From positions 3,038,001 to 3,102,000 of the forward strand of contig NC_019892.1 of the NCBI RefSeq assembly GCF_000242455.2: 64,000 nucleotides of DNA. The letters run 5' to 3'. Shown piece by piece: positions 8,677-17,675 of the stretch. Origin of the DNA: Singulisphaera acidiphila DSM 18658 (lineage in GTDB: Bacteria > Planctomycetota > Planctomycetia > Isosphaerales > Isosphaeraceae). Made by a program: the position numbers and the translations under genes. The stretch's first letter is position 1. Every line of letters begins with the position of its first letter. The notes beneath the pieces are model-generated. The model was not told the DNA's origin. It searched no databases and saw only the letters and a list, made by a program, of their open reading frames with translations.

Positions 8677-9842
8677 CTCCGTCCCTCCCGCAACACTTCC
8701 CGCAACGCGTCCACGACCCGGTCCTGCTGCGACTCGGTCATCTCGGGAAACAGAGGCAGCGTCATGCATTCCCGCGCGATCCGCTCACTGACCGGAAAAT
8801 CTCCATCGCGATAGCCGAGGTGAGCAAACGCTTTCTGAAGGTGGACCGGTACCGGGTAGTGCAGCCCTGTGCCAATCCCACGCGTCTCCAACGCGTCGCG
8901 GAGACGGTCCCGCTCAGGATGGAGGACGACGAAGAGATGCCAGACATGGCGCAGGTCACGAGCCTCGGTCGGCAACTGAAGTGGCAAGTCGGCGAGCCGC
9001 TCGAGATAGGCAGCGGCCAGGCGGCGGCGTGCTTCAGTCCAGGCTTCGAGATAGCGGAGTTTAATTCCAAGGATCGCCCCCTGGAACGCATCCATCCGAT
9101 AGTTGAAGCCGATCTCGTCGTGATGGTATCGCTGACTCTGAGCGTGGTCTCTCAGGGAGCGAAGTCGCGCGGCGATTCGATCGTCGTGGGTGACGATCGC
9201 CCCCGCCTCTCCGTAAGCGCCAAGGTTCTTTCCCGGATAAAAGCTGAAGCAGCCAGTGCGTCCGAGCGTCCCGGCCCCCCGACCTCGATAGCGTGCACCA
9301 TGGGCTTGAGCGGCGTCTTCGATCACGGGAATACCCAGGCGATTCCCGATTTCCAGAAGCGGCCCCAGGGCGGCCGGCTGGCCGTAAAGGTGGACCGGAA
9401 GAATGGCCCGCGTTCGCGAAGTGATCTTCGCCTCGACTTGCGCAACGTCCATGGTGTAGGTGAGGGGATCCACATCGACCATGACAGGCGTCGCGCCGAC
9501 ATAGCTGATGGCCCAGGTCGTCGCGATGAAGGTCATCGGAACGGTAATCACTTCATCGCCCGGCCCGACTCCCGTGGCGATCAGAGCCAGGTGAAGCGCC
9601 GAGGTGCCGCTGTTGACGCCGATGCAGTGCCGGGCGCCGACGTGAGCGGCAAAGGCCTTCTCGAACTCCTGAACGCGGGGACCCAGTACGTAGGTTGAGC
9701 TGCTGGCGACTTCGTGAAGCGCCTGGGAGATCTCATCGCGAAGCCCCAGATACTGGGCCTTCAGATCGAGCAGAGGGATCGGCGGCGGCGGAGCCAAGGA
9801 AACCTCCGGCCCGCTGCGGATGATTCCGGTTGCGATGGTCAT
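8673..9842 (-). CDS. WbpE-like DegT family aminotransferase (2)
   Basis: PLP aminotransferase of the ArnB/WbpE group. Visible markers are GVNSGTSALHLAL, VIEDAAQAHGARY and FSFYPGKNLGAYGEAG with the PLP Lys. In P. aeruginosa, WbpB oxidises the 3-OH of UDP-GlcNAcA, WbpE aminates it and WbpD acetylates it. The same three activities are encoded here side by side (10263-11390, this gene, 9839-10363), which is the main argument for the assignment. The start ATG at 9842-9840 overlaps the stop of the acetyltransferase by four bases. Length 389 aa. Confidence 0.88.
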   Translation of the reverse strand: MTIATGIIRSGPEVSLAPPPPIPLLDLKAQYLGLRDEISQALHEVASSSTYVLGPRVQEFEKAFAAHVGARHCIGVNSGTSALHLALIATGVGPGDEVITVPMTFIATTWAISYVGATPVMVDVDPLTYTMDVAQVEAKITSRTRAILPVHLYGQPAALGPLLEIGNRLGIPVIEDAAQAHGARYRGRGAGTLGRTGCFSFYPGKNLGAYGEAGAIVTHDDRIAARLRSLRDHAQSQRYHHDEIGFNYRMDAFQGAILGIKLRYLEAWTEARRRLAAAYLERLADLPLQLPTEARDLRHVWHLFVVLHPERDRLRDALETRGIGTGLHYPVPVHLQKAFAHLGYRDGDFPVSERIARECMTLPLFPEMTESQQDRVVDALREVLREGRR

Positions 9843-10363
9843 TGGCGTGGTTCTCCTGGTTGCTCCCGCAGGCGGAATTGACGGGCCGGAATCCCCTTGA
9901 CGACCCCGCGAGCCGCAACGTCGGAGGTCACCACGGCACCCGCGGCGACCAGCGCCCCCGGCCCGATCGTCAAACCACCGAGGATCACGGCTCCGCTGCC
10001 GATCGAAGCCCCCTTGCAAATCCGAGTGGGCTCAATGCACCAATCCGACTCGGCCATGAGACGTCCGTCGCATGTGGCCCGAGGGTTTGAATCGTTAATA
10101 AACATGACTCCATGCCCGATGAAGACTTCGTCCTCGATCGTGACTCCCTCACAAAGGAAGGTATGGCTGGAGATTTTGCAGCGGGCGCCGATGGCCACGT
10201 TCTTCTGGACCTCGACGAAACTCCCGATCCGTGTGTCATCACCGATCGAACATCCATAGAGATTAACGAAGCAGTGAAAAATCACGTCGCGGCCGAGCCG
10301 GACGTCGGGGGCGATCCGAATTCCGTTCGTTGGGTCCGATCGTGGATGAGTCGGAGTTGACAT
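9839..10363 (-). CDS. WbpD-like UDP-amino sugar N-acetyltransferase (hexapeptide)
   Basis: A 174-aa left-handed beta-helix acetyltransferase with hexapeptide rungs throughout (IRIAPDVRLGRDVIF, TRIGSFVEVQKNVAIG, ASIGSGAVILGGLTIG) and the family ending GIPARQFR. The segment VMFINDSNPRA resembles the acceptor loop of WbpD (FTNVYNPRS). It would acetylate the 3-amino group of a 2-acetamido-3-amino uronic acid made by the neighbouring WbpB/WbpE-like enzymes. Its first about 34 codons overlap the 3' end of the oxidoreductase gene in another frame by 101 bases. Homology starts at residue 13 or so, so a later start is possible. Confidence 0.85.
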   Translation of the reverse strand: MSTPTHPRSDPTNGIRIAPDVRLGRDVIFHCFVNLYGCSIGDDTRIGSFVEVQKNVAIGARCKISSHTFLCEGVTIEDEVFIGHGVMFINDSNPRATCDGRLMAESDWCIEPTRICKGASIGSGAVILGGLTIGPGALVAAGAVVTSDVAARGVVKGIPARQFRLREQPGEPRQ

Positions 10364-11390
10364 GGTCGAAGTCTCCGTGAGATAGAACGACGCGCCCTCC
10401 TTGGGCGCGGAGGCTGCGGTTCGCCGCGTCGAGCAGCCGGGTAATGCGCAAGCCCATCCAGCCGTCGCTGAGCGGTGTCAGGCCCTCGCGAATGCACTCG
10501 GCGAAATGGCTCACCATCGCCTGAAGCGGCTCGCCCGCCTCGATGTGCGGGCTCCAGACATCGCCGGTCCGGTAGCCGACGAGGAGTTTGCGTCGCCCCT
10601 CGGCCCCTTCGCCGAACTCGATACCACGGTCGTACACCTTGACCGGCTCGGTGCTGTTCAGCTCGTTGAAGACCACGCTCTTGCGTGAACCGGCGAAGAT
10701 CATCTGGCGGACCTTCACGGGGGAGAGCCAGTTGACGTGGAAGTTGGCGAGCATCTGGTCGCCGTAGTCCACATTGACGTAAGCAATGTCTTCGGTCCCT
10801 CGGCTCGTGTGGGCACAACCCCATGCCGAGATGCTTCGGGCTTCAAAGTCAACCAGATAGTCGGCGATCGAGAGGTCATGGGGCGCGAGATCCCAGACGA
10901 CATTGACGTCGTGCTGGAAGAGGCCGAGATTGATCCGGATGCTGTCGATGTAATAGATCTCGCCCAGTTCGCCGTACTCGATCAGCTCCTTGATCTTGCG
11001 AACGGCGTTGTTGAAGAGGTACGTATGATCAACCATCAGAACTCGCTGATGCCGCTCCGCCAGATCGATGAGTGTCTGAGCTTCGTGAACGTTGGAAGCC
11101 AGCGGCTTCTCGACCAGGACGTGGAGGCCTGCTTCGAGACAGCGCTGGGCGATCGCGAAATGGGTCGACACGGGTGTGGCAATCGCCACCGCGTCGAGTG
11201 GGAGATCGAGCAACTGGTCGATCGTATTGGCCAGTTTCAGGTGGGAGTGGGCTTGGCCGATCGTGGCCAGTCGCGCGGGGTTCGCGTCGCAGACGGCCGC
11301 AACTTCGGTCGTCGGACAGGCGGAGAAATTGCGAATCAGGTTCGGTCCCCAGTATCCGCACCCGATCATGCCGATCTTGAGTTTTTCCAT
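10263..11390 (-). CDS. Gfo/Idh/MocA oxidoreductase (WbpB-like)
   Basis: NAD-dependent sugar oxidoreductase, probably the UDP-GlcNAcA 3-dehydrogenase step of a WbpB-E-D pathway. The Rossmann motif GMIGCGYWGPNL starts at residue 7 and the family motif VEKPLA carries the catalytic Lys. The start is the ATG at 11390-11388, in line with homology; the open frame further upstream is not coding. The last about 35 residues (after LSHGDFDHV) are basic and Pro/Arg-rich, and are read from DNA that also codes for the start of the acetyltransferase. No UDP-GlcNAc 6-dehydrogenase (WbpA) is in the window, so the uronic acid precursor must come from elsewhere. Confidence 0.9.
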   Translation of the reverse strand: MEKLKIGMIGCGYWGPNLIRNFSACPTTEVAAVCDANPARLATIGQAHSHLKLANTIDQLLDLPLDAVAIATPVSTHFAIAQRCLEAGLHVLVEKPLASNVHEAQTLIDLAERHQRVLMVDHTYLFNNAVRKIKELIEYGELGEIYYIDSIRINLGLFQHDVNVVWDLAPHDLSIADYLVDFEARSISAWGCAHTSRGTEDIAYVNVDYGDQMLANFHVNWLSPVKVRQMIFAGSRKSVVFNELNSTEPVKVYDRGIEFGEGAEGRRKLLVGYRTGDVWSPHIEAGEPLQAMVSHFAECIREGLTPLSDGWMGLRITRLLDAANRSLRAQGGRVVLSHGDFDHVNSDSSTIGPNERNSDRPRRPARPRRDFSLLR

Positions 11391-11404
11391 GATTCTTCTC
11401 GATG

Positions 11405-12292
11405 TTAGATAATGTCCGCGAAACCGCGTTCGACGCGACGGAAGTAGAGTGTTCCCACGGCAAACATCACGGCAGAAACCCCCAGTGAGACCGCAAGGGA
11501 ATAAAGATCGAGCGGCCCCCCGAGAACGACGGCACGAAAGTTGGCAATCAGCCCATAGGCGGGATTGAGTGGCAAGAGCCAGGGCCAGATGCCGGACACC
11601 AACGAACGGGAATCCATATAGACGGTGGGAGTGGCGAACATCCAGAGCTGCACCATGAACGGAATAACGTAACGAAAGTCGCGATAGGCCACGTTCAAGG
11701 CAGCCAGCAGCGAACCGATCCCGGCTGCCGCCACGGCAAGGCCGAGCACCATCACCGGGGCCAACAGCAATGAAGTGGATGGGAAGACACCGTAATAGAG
11801 CATCAACACGCCGAGCATCCCGCAGGCCACCGCGAAATCGACAAGCCCAGCGCCCACCGCTGAGAGCGGGATGATCAATCTCGGGAAATAGACCTTCGTG
11901 ATCAGCCGTTCGCTGCCAACCACGCTCTGTCCGGCTCCGGCAATCGCGTTTGCAAAGAAGGTCCAAGGGAGGAGGCCGGCGAATGCGAAGAGGGGATACG
12001 GAATATCGCCCGAGGAAACCTTGGCCAGCCTCGCGAAAAAGACGCTGAAAACGATCATCGTCATGAGCGGCTGAAGGATGGCCCATGCCCCGCCGAGAAC
12101 GGTCTGCTTGTAACGGACTTTCACATCACGCCAGCAAAGAAATGCGAAAAGCTCGCGAAAAGCCCAGATCTCGGCAATATCAAGGATGAGCCATTTCTTG
12201 TCGGGAAGAATCAGGGTGACCGGCATCTCGGTCTGAATCAGGACCTCTCTTGCCGGCGCCGCGTTCATGGGGATCTCGATAGTTCGAATCAT
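11405..12292 (-). CDS. wzm: ABC-2 type polysaccharide export permease (Wzm-like)
   Basis: Inner-membrane channel subunit that, with the Wzt-like ATPase, moves a lipid-linked glycan to the periplasm. The 295-aa protein shows a cytoplasmic N-terminus, the ABC-2 signature WRDVKVRYKQTVLGGAWAILQP and about six membrane spans (e.g. MIVFSVFFARLA, FAVACGMLGVLMLYYGVF, AVSLGVSAVMFAVGTLYF). The start ATG at 12292-12290 has AGGA upstream; the longer upstream frame lacks homology. It lies 14 bp before the WbpB-like gene, while its partner wzt is 6.7 kb further down the same operon. Confidence 0.93.
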   Translation of the reverse strand: MIRTIEIPMNAAPAREVLIQTEMPVTLILPDKKWLILDIAEIWAFRELFAFLCWRDVKVRYKQTVLGGAWAILQPLMTMIVFSVFFARLAKVSSGDIPYPLFAFAGLLPWTFFANAIAGAGQSVVGSERLITKVYFPRLIIPLSAVGAGLVDFAVACGMLGVLMLYYGVFPSTSLLLAPVMVLGLAVAAAGIGSLLAALNVAYRDFRYVIPFMVQLWMFATPTVYMDSRSLVSGIWPWLLPLNPAYGLIANFRAVVLGGPLDLYSLAVSLGVSAVMFAVGTLYFRRVERGFADII

Positions 12293-12475
12293 GATTTCGC
12301 GTCTTCCTGATTCTTTATGAATTCTGCAAGCCACGCGACCGTCACGGGGCAATTCACGCAGCCCCGGACACCATTGCAATGATCCCACAGTGGCCAAGAT
12401 TGAGGCGCGTGGCCAAAAATGTGCGGTTCGAGATCCCTGCTGCAGGACCGTGTAAACACGACGTTCGATGCGAGT

Positions 12476-13216
12476 TCAACTCGTCTGCACACGGGTCGGG
12501 GCCCAGCTAAACTCGTTCAATCTCGGCAGCCCCAGAACCCTGCAAGAGGTAGCGTGAGGAATCCCGAGCAGGCCTAGCGCAGTACAAACCGTGATGCGCA
12601 GATCCAGCCAGAGATTCATTTTCTCAATATAATGAAGATCACATGTCAATTTGCGGCGAACACTCGTGAGGTCGGTGTCCGGTGGCAGTTGAATCTGTGC
12701 AAGCCCCGTGACGCCTGGACGCACCGCAACACGCTCGCGGTAACGCGGCAAGACCGCTTCGAGTTGTCCGACAAATTCGGGACGCTCCGGCCTCGGACCC
12801 ACCAAGCTCATTTCGCCACGCAAAACATTCACGAGCTGGGGGAGTTCGTCGAGGTGGGTCCGGCGCAGGAACAGGCCAACGGCGGTAATCCTGGGATCGT
12901 TTCCGACCGACCAGCAGGCGCCTGTGACCTGTTCGCAGTTATCGTGCATCGTCCTGATCTTGAAGATGGTAAAGAGGCGACCACCATGTCCCACTCGAGT
13001 CTGGGTGTAAATCAACGGCCCCTTCGACGTCAGCCTGACGAGGATCATCGCCATGAGGATGAGCGGTACGGCCGGAATCATAAGCAACAGGGCTGCCAGA
13101 AAATCGATGATCACTTTGGTCCGATTCAGTCGAACCGTAACCGCAGAGGTTTCCGCATCACCTGCGGCAGAATTCGTGCCAGTCGTGCGTGCGTTGGTGA
13201 TCTTGGCGGCGATCAT
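12476..13216 (-). CDS. Initiating undecaprenyl-phosphate sugar transferase (bacterial sugar transferase family)
   Basis: Phosphoglycosyl transferase that links the first sugar phosphate to undecaprenyl phosphate and so starts each repeat unit. One hydrophobic N-terminal hairpin (about residues 35-60, IIDFLAALLLMIPAVPLIL) is followed by the catalytic domain, with FKIRTM, HLDELPQLVNVLRGEM and SLVGPRPERPEF, all typical. It is the short, PglC/WbaP-C-terminal form without the four extra helices of full WcaJ. AAGGAA lies about nine bases upstream of the ATG. It is the only initiating transferase in the window. Confidence 0.92.
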   Translation of the reverse strand: MIAAKITNARTTGTNSAAGDAETSAVTVRLNRTKVIIDFLAALLLMIPAVPLILMAMILVRLTSKGPLIYTQTRVGHGGRLFTIFKIRTMHDNCEQVTGACWSVGNDPRITAVGLFLRRTHLDELPQLVNVLRGEMSLVGPRPERPEFVGQLEAVLPRYRERVAVRPGVTGLAQIQLPPDTDLTSVRRKLTCDLHYIEKMNLWLDLRITVCTALGLLGIPHATSCRVLGLPRLNEFSWAPTRVQTS

Positions 13217-13487
13217 GGATCATGTTCCTTCGTGGACGGAAGGACTGCGATGTCCCATAGAGTGCGTCGTGCGTTTCGCTGGTCCGCCAGCTTCTTCCAA
13301 TTTTGATGAGTCGATGTGTCTTCATTCTCGCCCTCGGCCTTCTTATCACGAGGGCCTTCGGAACCACCGATTTGCATGAGTGTTCCCTTGACGCCGCTGG
13401 GGACCTGGACAACAAGAGCCGCGAGACGAATGGCGTCGATTTCAGTCTCGCTCGAAGAGTTGGGACACGTGGCAACGGCTCCTCCCC

Positions 13488-14129
13488 TTACACAGCCGAG
13501 GAAGCGAACTGGGCATTCCTCGTTGAACCGGCGAGGTGGGCTCGATGATCGAGGGCATTTGAATCGGCTTCGGCCGGCTCAACCTGCCAATCTTGGAGTT
13601 CGATTGCCGCGCCTCGGCCAAGGAAATGGACGACGGCCACGAACCGGTCACGACCGTTACGCCGGGTGACGGTTCCGATGAGTCCCTGCAATGGACCGGT
13701 CAGAATCCGGACGAGATCCCCGACCAGGAAGCTTGGCTCGGGAGTGATCGCCACCCCGGAGTTAAGCACGCGATGGATTCTGCGGAGATCGTGCTCAATC
13801 GCCTCTTGATCCCAGATCTCGAGCATATTCGCGAGATGGTTCCCCTGAATCGCTTCACCGCGATCGTGATCATCTCCATAGAGAAATAAGTAACCCGGAA
13901 AGAGCGGAACCGTCGACCGGATCTTGCGACCGCCGGGCGTCCGCGTCTCTTGGGTCACTTTGGGCAGGTAGTGAGCAACTGCTCGGGCACGGAGCGCACG
14001 CGCAAGCATTTTCTCCTGGCGCGGTTTGGTGTGCAGACACCACCAGCGGCGGTCCCCGTCATTCCCAAGCCTTTCTTCGTCCCAGAGGGTGTCGGGATAG
14101 ATCTCTGGCTCCTCGGACAGAATGGGCAT
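13488..14129 (-). CDS. NusG-family transcription antiterminator (RfaH/UpxY/LoaP-like)
   Basis: Specialised NusG paralogue. The NGN domain is seen in RRWWCLHTKPRQEKMLARALRARAV and PLFPGYLFLY. The C-terminal KOW motif is VGDLVRILTGPLQGLIGTVTRRNGRDRFVAVV. Such proteins ride with RNA polymerase and RNA or DNA signals to keep long polysaccharide operons transcribed. Here it is the second gene of a 12-gene, 11.9-kb operon, which fits. The start is the ATG at 14129-14127, with a strong AGGAGG eight bases upstream, rather than the earlier in-frame Met codons. Length 213 aa. Confidence 0.92.
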   Translation of the reverse strand: MPILSEEPEIYPDTLWDEERLGNDGDRRWWCLHTKPRQEKMLARALRARAVAHYLPKVTQETRTPGGRKIRSTVPLFPGYLFLYGDDHDRGEAIQGNHLANMLEIWDQEAIEHDLRRIHRVLNSGVAITPEPSFLVGDLVRILTGPLQGLIGTVTRRNGRDRFVAVVHFLGRGAAIELQDWQVEPAEADSNALDHRAHLAGSTRNAQFASSAV

Positions 14130-14158
14130 CGCGCTATCCTCCTTTGACATGTATTTCT

Positions 14159-15271
14159 TCACCGCGACAACATTGCTTGATAGATCTTGGCGTAACAATC
14201 CGACGTCTCTTGTTCGGAGAACATCCTCAGGGCCCGCCTCCGCCCTTGCAGACCGAACTGCTCGCGGAGTGCCGAACTCGACCCGAGCCGTACGATCATC
14301 TCGGCCAGCGCTCCGTAATCGCCGGGGCCGACGAGGAAGCCGGAGACGCGGTCCTCGACGATCTCAGCCACAGCGCCGTCACGCGTCGCCACCACCGGGC
14401 ATCCGACGGCGAGCGCCTGGATCAAGCGAGAGGTCACCGCCTTGCCAATACTTGTGGAGAGGACGAGGTCGGCGGCCCGCAGAAGCGAATCGCCTTCAGG
14501 CTGAGCCCCAAGAAAGGTCACGTAAGGCTCGAGATTGCTCCGAGACACCATCGTACGGATCGTCCCCAGTTCCGGGCCTTCGCCCACAAGAACCAAGCGG
14601 ACCTCGGGAATCTCACGCACGACTTGCTCCATGGCCTGGATGGCGAGGCTATGGTTTTGCCACAAGTCGAAAGGAGCCGCCTGAAGAATGAGAAACCCAT
14701 TCGACCCGATGCCAAGTTTCGTTCGAGTCGCCTGAACGTCCGCCCTGTTCTGGTACGCCGGCTTGGGGACACCGTTGTAAATAACACCCACTTGTTCGGG
14801 CAGCAGCCCCTCGTTCAAAATCAGTGCCTGCCGTACCGACAGACTGGCCGCGACAACTCGGTCACGGCTCTCGAGCAGCACCCGGTTCATCGCCGCCCGC
14901 CTCGGAGACGGATAGTCTGGATGCGGACGCACATGCTCCGTGCATAACATTTTGACTTGAACACACTGAAGTCTTGCAAACAAGCCAAAGAAAAGCGCTG
15001 CCGATTGATGAGCGTGCACAAGATCAACCTTCTCGCGTTGAAGGAGGAATGCCAGTCGACGCGAGCATCGCCAATCCAGGCCTGGCCGACGTTCCACGAG
15101 TTGGACGGAGAGTTCACTGGGGGGTCGCGCTTCGAGCGGAGAACTGAGAGTACCGATGCGGATGCTCGCAAACTGGTACTTGTGGGCCAATTGACGCATG
15201 AGGAGTTGGACCAAGGGTTCCGCCTCTACGGCCGAACGGCCTTCAAGGAGATGAACGATTTTCGGCTTCAT
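14159..15271 (-). CDS. Glycosyltransferase family 4-like protein with degenerate active site
   Basis: GT-B fold protein, 370 aa, start ATG at 15271-15269. The N-terminal half has DLVHAHQSAALFFGL and TEHVRPHPDYPS. The C-terminal half has LVLVGEGPELGTI and GCPVVATRDGAVAEIVED, all GT4 landmarks. However the EX7E motif, usually EG(x)6E, is replaced: Lys277 and Gln285 stand where the two Glu are expected. The usual R(x4)K donor-phosphate pair is replaced by AAPFDLWQNH. The other GT4 genes in this window keep all four residues. It may be inactive, regulatory or a diverged enzyme. It is the first gene of the left operon. Confidence 0.85.
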   Translation of the reverse strand: MKPKIVHLLEGRSAVEAEPLVQLLMRQLAHKYQFASIRIGTLSSPLEARPPSELSVQLVERRPGLDWRCSRRLAFLLQREKVDLVHAHQSAALFFGLFARLQCVQVKMLCTEHVRPHPDYPSPRRAAMNRVLLESRDRVVAASLSVRQALILNEGLLPEQVGVIYNGVPKPAYQNRADVQATRTKLGIGSNGFLILQAAPFDLWQNHSLAIQAMEQVVREIPEVRLVLVGEGPELGTIRTMVSRSNLEPYVTFLGAQPEGDSLLRAADLVLSTSIGKAVTSRLIQALAVGCPVVATRDGAVAEIVEDRVSGFLVGPGDYGALAEMIVRLGSSSALREQFGLQGRRRALRMFSEQETSDCYAKIYQAMLSR

Positions 15272-16694
15272 CTCTTCGTTCGTCGGCGAATTTGACTTCG
15301 AGTACTGAACCGACCGACGTTCCGAATCCAACGATCTCCGCGCCTTTTCCTGCCCGGCGAGAGTCGACTCGCTCCTCTTTGAAGGGTCCGAGATCCCCGA
15401 GCGGGCAAAAACCATGGTCGGGATCTCCTGAGTCTTCGCCTGAACCTCAGAGCACCTGGATGGCCAAGATCAAGGCGAAGGAACCACCCTTCGAAGCCCA
15501 ACGATCATGGCTTGCGATCTCGGGCATCGGACGCCTTCGCTACAGTCTCGGGACGTCAACGATGCCCTCTCACCCAGCCCAAGACGCCTGATTCGGAACC
15601 GAAGCGAGTGGGTATGAGCGCCAAGGCCAGCGCGCACCCTCTGCCTGTGGGTTGTTGCCCCCTTTACTCTGAATGCCAGATCGGCGCATACCCTGGGCCG
15701 ATGGGTTGCATACGCCCCACAGCACTCGATCAAACTCAACGCGAATCTGAACCCCGGCACCGCAACGGAGGTGCGGAGGCACCACCGCAAAGTGACGGCC
15801 TTCATCCCTCAATCGCGTGATCCAGGCCGATGCCTGCGAAGCCCACGAGTGAGTCTGATGTTAAGCAAGCCGGCCTATCGCTCATCTCCAAGACGCCAAT
15901 CGTCGCGTCACAGAGCCGTCGGTCATCGACGGGCTTGAACTGAAAACGGGATTGTTTCCTAACGTTCTCTCTGCACTAAACGATATTGCAGGCTCTGAAA
16001 AAATTACAACCAAAAATACGCAGTTCGCCAACATGTACCAAGTTCGCGCCTTACTATATCACTCATCCCCGGAACAGACGATCCCGTCACATCCATAAAA
16101 AACCGATAACGGCTTATTATTTCTCGCACTTGGCTTTCAGATCAGTCGAACAGTGCAGAAGCGTTGATCCTGTTTCCCTGTGAGTAAAAGCAATAAAACT
16201 TAACACTTTATACTTCACACACTTGCAGAAACGACAATTCATTCCCGACCCCATTCCGGGTGGAAATTCACTCGAACTTCAAACCGGGACTTCCATCGAG
16301 TGACCTTCGCCGTTTCGACAGCACCATGATCGGGATTGCCCAATGTTCATCCCGGATGGACCTAAGCATCGCAGGACCACACAAGCATGCACGCACATTC
16401 CAAGTAACGCTTACGAATGGCCGTCGTATTCGACCGTGCCCGTTGGAATCTAAGCTGGGGCAAGTGGTTGAGAACGACCTGCCACCTCGCGGCGTATAGA
16501 ACTATGCCCACCACTAGCGGCGGGAATTGCGGAAGACCTCTTGGGTTGCCCGGCGACGTTGTCTCCGCGTTTGATTTGCCGACGCCTCACCGTGTTTCAG
16601 GAGAAACGGCGGATGCCCTGGCAACAGAACCTCAATGGGGCGCAGGTGCGATGCCCTCAGAGGCGATGGAGGGCCATGGTTCGAAAAAAAATGA
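15272..16694. other. Intergenic region upstream of the left operon
   Basis: No gene is evident in 1.4 kb. The operon promoter must lie in the part nearest 15271, but I cannot point to a box with confidence. The middle holds the left copy of the long direct repeat (15690-16180). Confidence 0.6.
15690..16180. repeat. Long diverged direct repeat, left copy
   Basis: Shares many blocks in the same order with 54655-55160: CGATGGGTTGCA, TCAATCGCGTGA, a block beginning CCAAGACGCCAATC and continuing GCGTCACAGAG, then CTCTCTGCACT, ACGATATTGCAG, ATTACAACC and CCTTACTATATC. Overall identity is partial with small indels. On the minus strand, part of it reads in frame with the right copy (RRLCDATIGVLE against RRLCDAMIGVLE), but this copy has an in-frame TAG, so it is non-coding or a decayed gene here. 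Confidence 0.7.
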
Positions 16695-16729
16695 CCCCGG
16701 AGTGACCTGGCTCTCAGGTCACTCCGGGG
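16681..16729 (-). terminator. Intrinsic terminator of PEP-CTERM gene 1
   Basis: CCCCGGAGTGACCT (16695-16708) and AGGTCACTCCGGGG (16716-16729) form a perfect 14-bp stem with a 7-nt loop. Read on the minus strand, it is followed after four bases by a run of eight T. It lies 70 bp after the stop of the PEP-CTERM gene. Confidence 0.95.
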
Positions 16730-16799
16730 CGGGTAAGCGCATCCCTCTCAGCAGGTGCGGCTCGAGTGGTGCGACCAACCAAAAATTAACCACGCCCGA

Positions 16800-17675
16800 T
16801 CAGTTCGAGGCCCACGAGGAGAGATGGCGGCGGCGCAGGCCCGCAAGACCGAGGGTGCCGAGTCCGGTGAGGGCAAGAGCCACCGTCGATGGTTCAGGAA
16901 CAGGGTTGGGAGGAGTCTTGAGAACACCCCACTCCTCGGATCCGCATTGAGTTGGATAGCTGCCCGGCGGCGTGCCGAATTGCGAGTAGAGATAGACATA
17001 CTGTTGGTCGGGGTTCGTGGCGAGGGCGGCTTGGAATGTGGAGTCCGGAACGTAGAGGAACATACCACCCGTGTTTCCATGCGAATTCTGTGAAGCCTGG
17101 AGTTGAAGTTCGAGGAAATTCGACGTGCTGTCGTTCATCCTGAAGACTTCGGTCGAATTCGGGACAAGGAAGCCGACCACGGGCGGTGTGGTGCTCGTTG
17201 CATCGAACAGGTGAACGGCCCCCGTCAGCTCATTCGTGTTTGCCAAGAAAATCTGCACCTGGTTGAGCGAAAGGTTACTCACATTCCCCTGGCCGCTCGG
17301 GTTGACGTCGAGCACGAATTGGCGATAGTTCGTGCCATTGATGTTCACAACAGGCACATCGCTCAGGAGCAGCGAATGGGTAACTTGGGGTGAACTATTC
17401 GCGTCGAACTGGACGGGACGGGCGTCCGTATTGTAGCCCTCGGCACTCGTACTCTTTCCCTCGGCCTGGAGTTGCACGAAGGGGTCGATGGACCCCGCTC
17501 CGGACGAGTTGATGTTCGTCTGTTGAACGATGAAGTTGCCGCCGAGTTGGGCGTTGAGGTTAAACGTCGCCCCGGCAGTGGTCAGATCGATCGGCGTTGA
17601 CGCTGGCGCGCTCGAGGCGGTTAGCGCCAGGAATACGGCGATGACCGCCAGCCCTTTGACGTAGGTTCGAGTCAT
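16800..17675 (-). CDS. PEP-CTERM sorting-domain protein (1)
   Basis: Secreted protein of 291 aa, probably cut and handed to the surface by the exosortase at 51512-52525. It has an N-terminal signal peptide (VKGLAVIAVFLALTASSAPAS), then a Ser/Asn/Thr-rich beta-type body. At the C-terminus is the PEP-CTERM tripartite signal: PVPEPST, a hydrophobic stretch ALALTGLGTLGLAGL and the basic RRRH. AAGGAG stands seven bases before the ATG. The gene is monocistronic, with its own strong terminator at 16681-16729, which suggests high independent expression. The body has no domain I can name. Confidence 0.93.
   Translation of the reverse strand: MTRTYVKGLAVIAVFLALTASSAPASTPIDLTTAGATFNLNAQLGGNFIVQQTNINSSGAGSIDPFVQLQAEGKSTSAEGYNTDARPVQFDANSSPQVTHSLLLSDVPVVNINGTNYRQFVLDVNPSGQGNVSNLSLNQVQIFLANTNELTGAVHLFDATSTTPPVVGFLVPNSTEVFRMNDSTSNFLELQLQASQNSHGNTGGMFLYVPDSTFQAALATNPDQQYVYLYSQFGTPPGSYPTQCGSEEWGVLKTPPNPVPEPSTVALALTGLGTLGLAGLRRRHLSSWASN

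Noticed and set aside
11391..12086. Upstream extension of the Gfo/Idh/MocA frame to 607 residues
   Set aside because: It runs through the Wzm coding region in another frame and has no family resemblance; the Rossmann motif follows directly after the ATG at 11390.
15470..15805. Overlapping open frames on both strands left of the long repeat
   Set aside because: Composition is random-looking, both strands are equally open and there is no ribosome binding site.
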